From NCBI GenBank assembly GCA_946541955.1, contig CAMNJZ010000015.1, positions 1 to 34,135 on the forward strand: a DNA stretch of 34,135 nucleotides. Direction: 5' to 3'. Source of the stretch: an uncultured Lachnospiraceae bacterium. GTDB taxonomy: Bacteria; Bacillota; Clostridia; Lachnospirales; Lachnospiraceae. The notes beneath the pieces were generated by a model. It worked only from the letters and a program-made list of their open reading frames with translations. It did not search any database and had not been told where the DNA came from. Both the position numbers and the translations under genes were made by a program. This document shows positions 29,838 through 34,135 of this stretch, piece after piece (within the stretch, counting starts at the first letter, position 1; each line of letters opens with the position of its first letter).

Positions 29838-31205
29838 ATGAAAACAGCAGACCGATATGCGTACGATGAAAAGAATTACATCCGCGAAGTCAGCCTTATG
29901 GATCTCTTCCGTGAAGTACGGAAAAAATGGATCATGATCCTGATCGCCGCGGCGGTCCTTGCGGTCCTGGCGGCAGGCTACAGCGTTGTCAAGAACAAGA
30001 GAAGACAGGCTTCCATGGATGAATCCTACAAGAAGTATGAAGAGGCCATGGTCACCTACAATACCCAGCTGGACACCCTGCAGAAGCAGTCCAGGATCAT
30101 CCAGGCCCAGGTGGACGATTCCAATGTATATGCGGAAAAATCCATCCTGATGAATCTGGATCCCTATCATGTGTCCATGTCGGAGGCCATTCTGACCCTT
30201 ACCTATGACGACCTTCAGAATATGACGGATTCCGTCAACGGCAATACCGGCGCCTATAAGGCCCAGCAGGCCTATTCTCTGATGCTGGCCTACAGCTCCT
30301 ACATTACAGAGACCATTCCCATGGATTCTCTGGCCGAGGAGATGGGCGTTGACGAGACCTATCTGCGGGAGCTGATCAAAGTGACCAATTCCCTCTATAC
30401 CCAGTCTCAGGTCATGAACCTGATCGTGTATGGCAAAGATACGGCCATGAGCGAAAAAATCCTGACCTATATCCTGGACAACATGGACGGGGTGGAAAAG
30501 AAACTGGAGAAGAAGTACGGGACCCATGAAGTGACAGTGCTGAGCCAGTCCAGCAAGCAGCACGTCGACCTTGCTTTAAAGGACACTCAGAACCAGGTCA
30601 CAACGAACCAGACCAACCTGATCAAGAACCTGACCAGCGTCCAGACCTCCATCGCGGCTCTGGACAAGCCCTCCTATACAGCCCCCTATACCACCACGAC
30701 CCTGATCAAGCAGGCGCTTACCATGGCCGTTTTCGGTATGATCGGCGGCGCTGTTCTGATGGTGCTGTATCTGTCCGTCATGATCATGCATGGCGGCGCT
30801 CTCCTTTCTGCGGAGGAGCTGAGCCGGAAATTCGGCTTCAAGTGCCTGGGCAGGCCCGGCAGAGCCAAGGACCAGTACAGACTGATCTGCGCCAAGATCG
30901 AAAACTATCTGAAGAACCGGAATCCCGAAGGAACCGGCAGAGTCCTCTTTGTCAGCACCCTGGAAAACAAGCGGGCTGCCGGCGTTGTCAAGGAGCTCCG
31001 CAAGTGTGAGGGCAGCGGTCTGATTTTTGACCTGGCCTCCACGGTTACCGCCAGACCTGATTCCATCCGGAAAATCGCAGATTATGACGCCTGCGTTCTC
31101 CTGGAAGAGGTGAATGTATCCAAATATGAGGATATCGTCAAACTGATCGAGATCATCGGAGACGCCGATAAGGCGCTGATCGGAACGGTCATTCTCGGAG
31201 CATAA
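29838..31205 (+). CDS. Wzz/CapA-type chain length determinant protein with degenerate BY-kinase-like C-terminal domain
   Basis: EVSLMDLFREVRKKWIMILIAAAVLAVLAAGYSVV, periplasmic coiled region, second TM (LTMAVFGMIGGAVLMVLYLSVMIM), then a cytosolic alpha/beta-like domain. Confidence 0.82.
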   Translation: MKTADRYAYDEKNYIREVSLMDLFREVRKKWIMILIAAAVLAVLAAGYSVVKNKRRQASMDESYKKYEEAMVTYNTQLDTLQKQSRIIQAQVDDSNVYAEKSILMNLDPYHVSMSEAILTLTYDDLQNMTDSVNGNTGAYKAQQAYSLMLAYSSYITETIPMDSLAEEMGVDETYLRELIKVTNSLYTQSQVMNLIVYGKDTAMSEKILTYILDNMDGVEKKLEKKYGTHEVTVLSQSSKQHVDLALKDTQNQVTTNQTNLIKNLTSVQTSIAALDKPSYTAPYTTTTLIKQALTMAVFGMIGGAVLMVLYLSVMIMHGGALLSAEELSRKFGFKCLGRPGRAKDQYRLICAKIENYLKNRNPEGTGRVLFVSTLENKRAAGVVKELRKCEGSGLIFDLASTVTARPDSIRKIADYDACVLLEEVNVSKYEDIVKLIEIIGDADKALIGTVILGA

Positions 31206-31220
31206 ATCCAGGCCATTCCA

Positions 31221-31256
31221 AAAAAATAAGACCTGCGGCATGGCCGCAGGTCTTAT
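31221..31256 (-). terminator. Terminator for the minus-strand operon (also opposes the upstream plus-strand gene)
   Basis: ATAAGACCTGCGGC-ATG-GCCGCAGGTCTTAT, with an A-run at 31221-31226 read as a T-run on the minus strand. Confidence 0.85.
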
Positions 31257-31273
31257 GCTTGAGGATGTGTTTT

Positions 31274-31816
31274 TCAGGATTTTCGAAAGAGCTGGTCGGG
31301 CAGACGGCCGATCAGGATATAGGCCCCGATCCCTACGATGATGCCGGCAGCCATACCGGAGAAGATCAGCATGGGGAAATAAAGGAAGATCCTGGAATTG
31401 GATACGGCAAAGGCTGCCACTGCCAACTGGCCCAGATTGTGGAATACGCCGCCGGCAAGACTGACGCCCAGCACAGAGAAGAGCTTGGACTTCCAGCACA
31501 GGTACATGATCAGGAAGGAGCAGAGGCTTCCTGCCAGGGAGTAGAGCATGCCGAAAAGTCCTGAAAAGAGGAGACCTGCCATGAGGACCCTGACCACGTT
31601 GATGGTAATGGCGTAGGAGGGACTCATACGGTAGAGGGCTACGATCACGACCAGGTTGGCCAGGCCCAGCTTGACGCCGGGGATCCCGGGATTAAAGGGA
31701 AGGATCATTTCTATATAAGAAAAGATCAGGGCCAGTGCGGCCAGCATGGCGCTCAGGGTGATCCGCCGGGCGGACCATCCGCTTTCTTTATTGGACGACT
31801 GCGTCGACTGCATCAT
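31274..31816 (-). CDS. Gx transporter family protein (heptaprenyl diphosphate synthase component I-like)
   Basis: RRITLSAMLAALALIFSYIEMILPFNPGIPGVKLGLANLVVIVALY…; several TM segments; start could be 31816 or 31813 (ORF track 31852). Confidence 0.85.
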   Translation of the reverse strand: MMQSTQSSNKESGWSARRITLSAMLAALALIFSYIEMILPFNPGIPGVKLGLANLVVIVALYRMSPSYAITINVVRVLMAGLLFSGLFGMLYSLAGSLCSFLIMYLCWKSKLFSVLGVSLAGGVFHNLGQLAVAAFAVSNSRIFLYFPMLIFSGMAAGIIVGIGAYILIGRLPDQLFRKS

Positions 31817-32171
31817 CGGCGTCCTCACCTCCTTCGATCTCAATAATGACATAGTTGGGGAGACAGACGATCAGCTGGCCGGGAGCAGTGATGGTCCCTT
31901 CGTTAACGCAGATCTGATTGTGGCAGGTAGAAGAGGTCATGGTCACGCCCTTGTCCTTGATGGTGACAAGGTTATGACGCTGTCCGTTGTCGATCTCGAT
32001 GACCTGGTCCTTGTCCAGCGGATATCTGCCATATTCCTGGCCATCCACACTTATGACGACTTCTCTTCCAGGCGAAGAAGAGGCCCGCAGGGTAAGAAAG
32101 AGCATGGCCAGGCCGAAAACCAGAAATACGATAAATAATATGATATCTGCTTTTCTGATGATTTTTAACAT
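31788..32171 (-). CDS. NusG domain II-containing protein
   Basis: N-terminal TM, then VVISVDGQEYGRYPLDKDQVIEI…TCHNQICVNEGTITAPGQLIVCLPNYVIIEIEG; AGGAAA upstream of ATG at 32171. Confidence 0.87.
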   Translation of the reverse strand: MLKIIRKADIILFIVFLVFGLAMLFLTLRASSSPGREVVISVDGQEYGRYPLDKDQVIEIDNGQRHNLVTIKDKGVTMTSSTCHNQICVNEGTITAPGQLIVCLPNYVIIEIEGGEDADDAVDAVVQ

Positions 32172-32219
32172 GGAATTTCCTGTATAATAAATCCGGAGGT
32201 TTCTGAAGCTACGGTTCTC

Positions 32220-32248
32220 ATTATAGCACAGACAGATCGTTCTGACCA
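32220..32248 (-). promoter_or_regulatory. Candidate extended -10 promoter of the NusG-II/Gx operon
   Basis: Minus strand TGGTCA-17-TATAAT with TGC directly preceding TATAAT. Confidence 0.55.
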
Positions 32249-32292
32249 AAGAAACCTCTGCCTTGAGAAAGCGGAAAGGAATACACCTATAT

Positions 32293-32994
32293 ATGAATTT
32301 TGCAGTCATCTTATCAGGCGGCGTCGGTTCCAGGATGAACCGGCCCGACTGTCCCAAACAGTATATTGAAGTACTGGGGAAGCCTGTTATTGCCTATACC
32401 CTGGAGACCTTCCAGGCAAATCCTGACGTGGACAGGATCGTGATCGTAGCGGCGCCCCAGTGGAGAAGCGATATTGACGGCTGGCTTGCCCAGTATGGGA
32501 TCGGGAAGTTCACCTGCTATGCCGACCCCGGCGAATCCAGGCAGGAGTCCTTCCTGAGCGGACTGGAGGCCTGTATGGCCCTGTCCAAAGACCCCGGGGA
32601 CCGGGTCATCATCCATGAAGCGGTCCGCCCTCTGGTGACGGGAAAGCTGATTTCAGCCTGCCTTGCCCAGATCGATGAATACGAAGGCTGTATGCCCATC
32701 ATCCCGATGAATGATACCATCTATCAGAGCACGGACGGAGAGAATCTGACGGGACTGGCGGACAGGAGTATCCTCTACTGCGGCCAGAGTCCGGAAGCCT
32801 TTCTTCTGTGGAAATTTACCCAGGTCAACCGGGACACCGATCTCCAGGAGCTCAAGAAGATCCGGGGAGCCAGTGAGCTGGCCTACAAAAAGGGCGTCAA
32901 AATGCATCTGATCCCGGGAGAGCAGAACAATTTCAAAATCACCTATGAGCCGGATCTGGACAGATTCCAGAAGCTGATCGAGAACAGGAAATGA
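32293..32994 (+). CDS. IspD/TarI-like cytidylyltransferase
   Basis: FAVILSGGVGSRMN…CPKQYIEVLGKPVIAYTLETFQ, ESRQESFLSGL, HEAVRPLVT, NNFKITYEPDL; start at ATG 32293. Confidence 0.85.
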   Translation: MNFAVILSGGVGSRMNRPDCPKQYIEVLGKPVIAYTLETFQANPDVDRIVIVAAPQWRSDIDGWLAQYGIGKFTCYADPGESRQESFLSGLEACMALSKDPGDRVIIHEAVRPLVTGKLISACLAQIDEYEGCMPIIPMNDTIYQSTDGENLTGLADRSILYCGQSPEAFLLWKFTQVNRDTDLQELKKIRGASELAYKKGVKMHLIPGEQNNFKITYEPDLDRFQKLIENRK

Positions 32995-33020
32995 CTGAGC
33001 TTGTGCCGGCTGCAAGAGCG

Positions 33021-33052
33021 CAGGGGAGCCCTTTTATGAGGCTCCCCTGTTT
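33021..33052 (+). terminator. Hairpin terminator after the IspD/TarI-like gene
   Basis: CAGGGGAGCC-CTTTTATGA-GGCTCCCCTG-TTTC. Confidence 0.7.
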
Positions 33053-33140
33053 CATGTTACAGTAAAAAATGCCTGTTTTCCGATCCTTTACTTGGAGCCA
33101 CGCCGACACCGCAAGGCAGATGCCGTTTGACTTTAGCGCA

Positions 33141-33169
33141 AAAAAAGAGCAGTTCTTTCGAACTGCTCT
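33141..33169 (-). terminator. Terminator of the tRNA operon
   Basis: AGAGCAGTTC-TTTC-GAACTGCTCT, with an A-run on the plus strand (T-run on the minus strand). Confidence 0.88.
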
Positions 33170-33175
33170 CAGGTA

Positions 33176-33249
33176 TGGAACCTACGGGGATCGAACCCAT
33201 GACCTCCCGCACGTCAAGCGGACGCTCATCCCAGCTGAGCTAAGGTTCC
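33176..33249 (-). tRNA. tRNA-Val(GAC)
   Basis: Minus strand GGAACCTTAGCTCAGCTGGGATGAGCGTCCGCTTGACGTGCGGGAGGTCATGGGTTCGATCCCCGTAGGTTCCA; loop TTGACGT; no encoded CCA. Confidence 0.92.
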
Positions 33250-33367
33250 ATATGACTGCCGGTCTTACCGACAAAAGATATTATAGCGGATTCAGGGAAA
33301 AGGGGCAACAGTTTTTTTTATTTCTATTGTCAGTCTTTTTGAATCCGAAATAACCATTTGGTATAAA

Positions 33368-33441
33368 TGGAACGGACGGGGATCGAACCCGTGACCTCTC
33401 GCGTGTGAGGCGAACGCTCATCCCAGCTGAGCTACCGTTCC
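33368..33441 (-). tRNA. tRNA-Val(CAC)
   Basis: Minus strand GGAACGGTAGCTCAGCTGGGATGAGCGTTCGCCTCACACGCGAGAGGTCACGGGTTCGATCCCCGTCCGTTCCA; loop CTCACAC. Confidence 0.92.
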
Positions 33442-33447
33442 GTGAGA

Positions 33448-33531
33448 TGCGGAAGATGGGACTTGAACCCACACGCTGTAACCAGCACAAGATCCTTAGT
33501 CTTGCTCGTCTGCCAATTCCGACACTTCCGC
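33448..33531 (-). tRNA. tRNA-Leu(AAG)
   Basis: Minus strand GCGGAAGTGTCGGAATTGGCAGACGAGCAAGACTAAGGATCTTGTGCTGGTTACAGCGTGTGGGTTCAAGTCCCATCTTCCGCA; anticodon stem CAAGA/TCTTG, loop CTAAGGA, so 34-36 = AAG. Confidence 0.88.
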
Positions 33532-33559
33532 TGACTGCTTTTCCTTTCAATAAAAAGGA

Positions 33560-33643
33560 TGCAGGAGATGGGACTTGAACCCACACTGTGTTGCCACAAC
33601 AGGCACCTGAAGCCTGCGCGTCTGCCAATTCCGCCACTCCTGC
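33560..33643 (-). tRNA. tRNA-Leu(CAG)
   Basis: Minus strand GCAGGAGTGGCGGAATTGGCAGACGCGCAGGCTTCAGGTGCCTGTTGTGGCAACACAGTGTGGGTTCAAGTCCCATCTCCTGCA; stem CAGGC/GCCTG, loop TTCAGGT. Confidence 0.92.
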
Positions 33644-33654
33644 ACGCAAGTGTT

Positions 33655-33683
33655 ATTATATGGCGCTCCTCCCCGAATGTCAA
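33655..33683 (-). promoter_or_regulatory. Consensus sigma-A promoter of the tRNA operon
   Basis: Minus strand TTGACA (33678-33683), exactly 17 bp, TATAAT (33655-33660). Confidence 0.9.
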
Positions 33684-33764
33684 CAGAAAAATAAGACTGA
33701 ATATTTAACCTGATAATATAAAAGTGAGAATCAAAATCCCGAACAAAATGCGGCGTCCAAATAT

Positions 33765-34106
33765 GTGGAAGTCCCTTTTTCTGGTATAGTAATGATAAGA
33801 GAAGATATGCACGACCTGCATGAACCTGTCATAATGAAAGAGGTAGGTTCAGGGCTCAACGACAGGCGCAGGAAGCTGCAGGAACTGATCGTCATGGTGC
33901 TGGACCACAAGGTCTCAAGAGTATTCGTGACATATAAGGACAGACTGACAAGATTCGGGTTCCACTATCTGGAAGCGATCTTCAATTATGAAGGAGTCCC
34001 GATCATTGCCATCAGGGATGAGGCTCATGAAAAAACAGTCCAGGAAGAACTGGTCGAAGATATGATGTCTCTCATTGCCAATAGCCAGAAGAGGACAGGG
34101 ATTTAA
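33765..34106 (+). pseudogene. Truncated IS607-type serine recombinase (TnpA) remnant
   Basis: EVGSGLNDRRRKLQELIVMVLDHKVSRVFVTYKDRLTRFGFHYLEAIFNYEGVPIIAIRDE…VQEELVEDMMSLIA is IS607-resolvase-like, but the N-terminal MerR-type HTH and the catalytic-Ser segment (YxRVSS) are missing and the C-terminus ends early. Confidence 0.75.
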
Positions 34107-34135
34107 AGACTATATAGCATAAAAACATTGTGTTC

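Noticed and set aside
33448-33531. tRNA-Leu(TAA) reading of the third tRNA
   Set aside because: Requires a shifted loop; the 5-bp stem CAAGA/TCTTG fixes the 7-nt loop as CTAAGGA, giving AAG
33176-33643. CRISPR-like spaced repeats (similar sequences around 33190, 33375, 33458 and 33570)
   Set aside because: Similarity is due to shared tRNA T-arm and D-arm sequences of four tRNA genes

Overview
This is a 34.1 kb window, apparently chromosomal, from a moderately GC-rich Firmicute, probably Lachnospiraceae or another Clostridia. Most of it is housekeeping: mnmA, fumC, gap-pgk-tpiA, cmk-ispH-rpsA, thrC, pheST, an M18 aminopeptidase and queA. These are interleaved with two blocks of surface-polysaccharide genes. 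The left block holds a tandem polyprenyl-phosphate sugar transferase, a DUF4422 protein and a GT2. The right block holds a Wzy-like protein, a Wzx-like flippase, a secreted transglutaminase/repeat protein and a Wzz-like protein. RNA features are a probable 6S RNA directly upstream of a Phe T-box leader for pheST, and a four-gene minus-strand tRNA cluster (Leu-CAG, Leu-AAG, Val-CAC, Val-GAC). The right edge carries a truncated IS607-type serine recombinase. The observations most worth following up are: (1) two phosphoglycosyl transferase domains in one protein, the first with a broken catalytic dyad; (2) a Wzz protein whose C-terminus looks like a BY-kinase that has lost its P-loop; (3) a tRNA-Leu with anticodon AAG (A34), unusual in bacteria; (4) ispH and rpsA, fused in many Clostridia, here overlapping out of frame with an AT-rich promoter-like island inside ispH; (5) a transglutaminase/repeat surface protein embedded between the flippase and the chain-length gene. 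No CRISPR array, phage or clear defence system was seen. All calls come from reading the sequence only; no searches were run.
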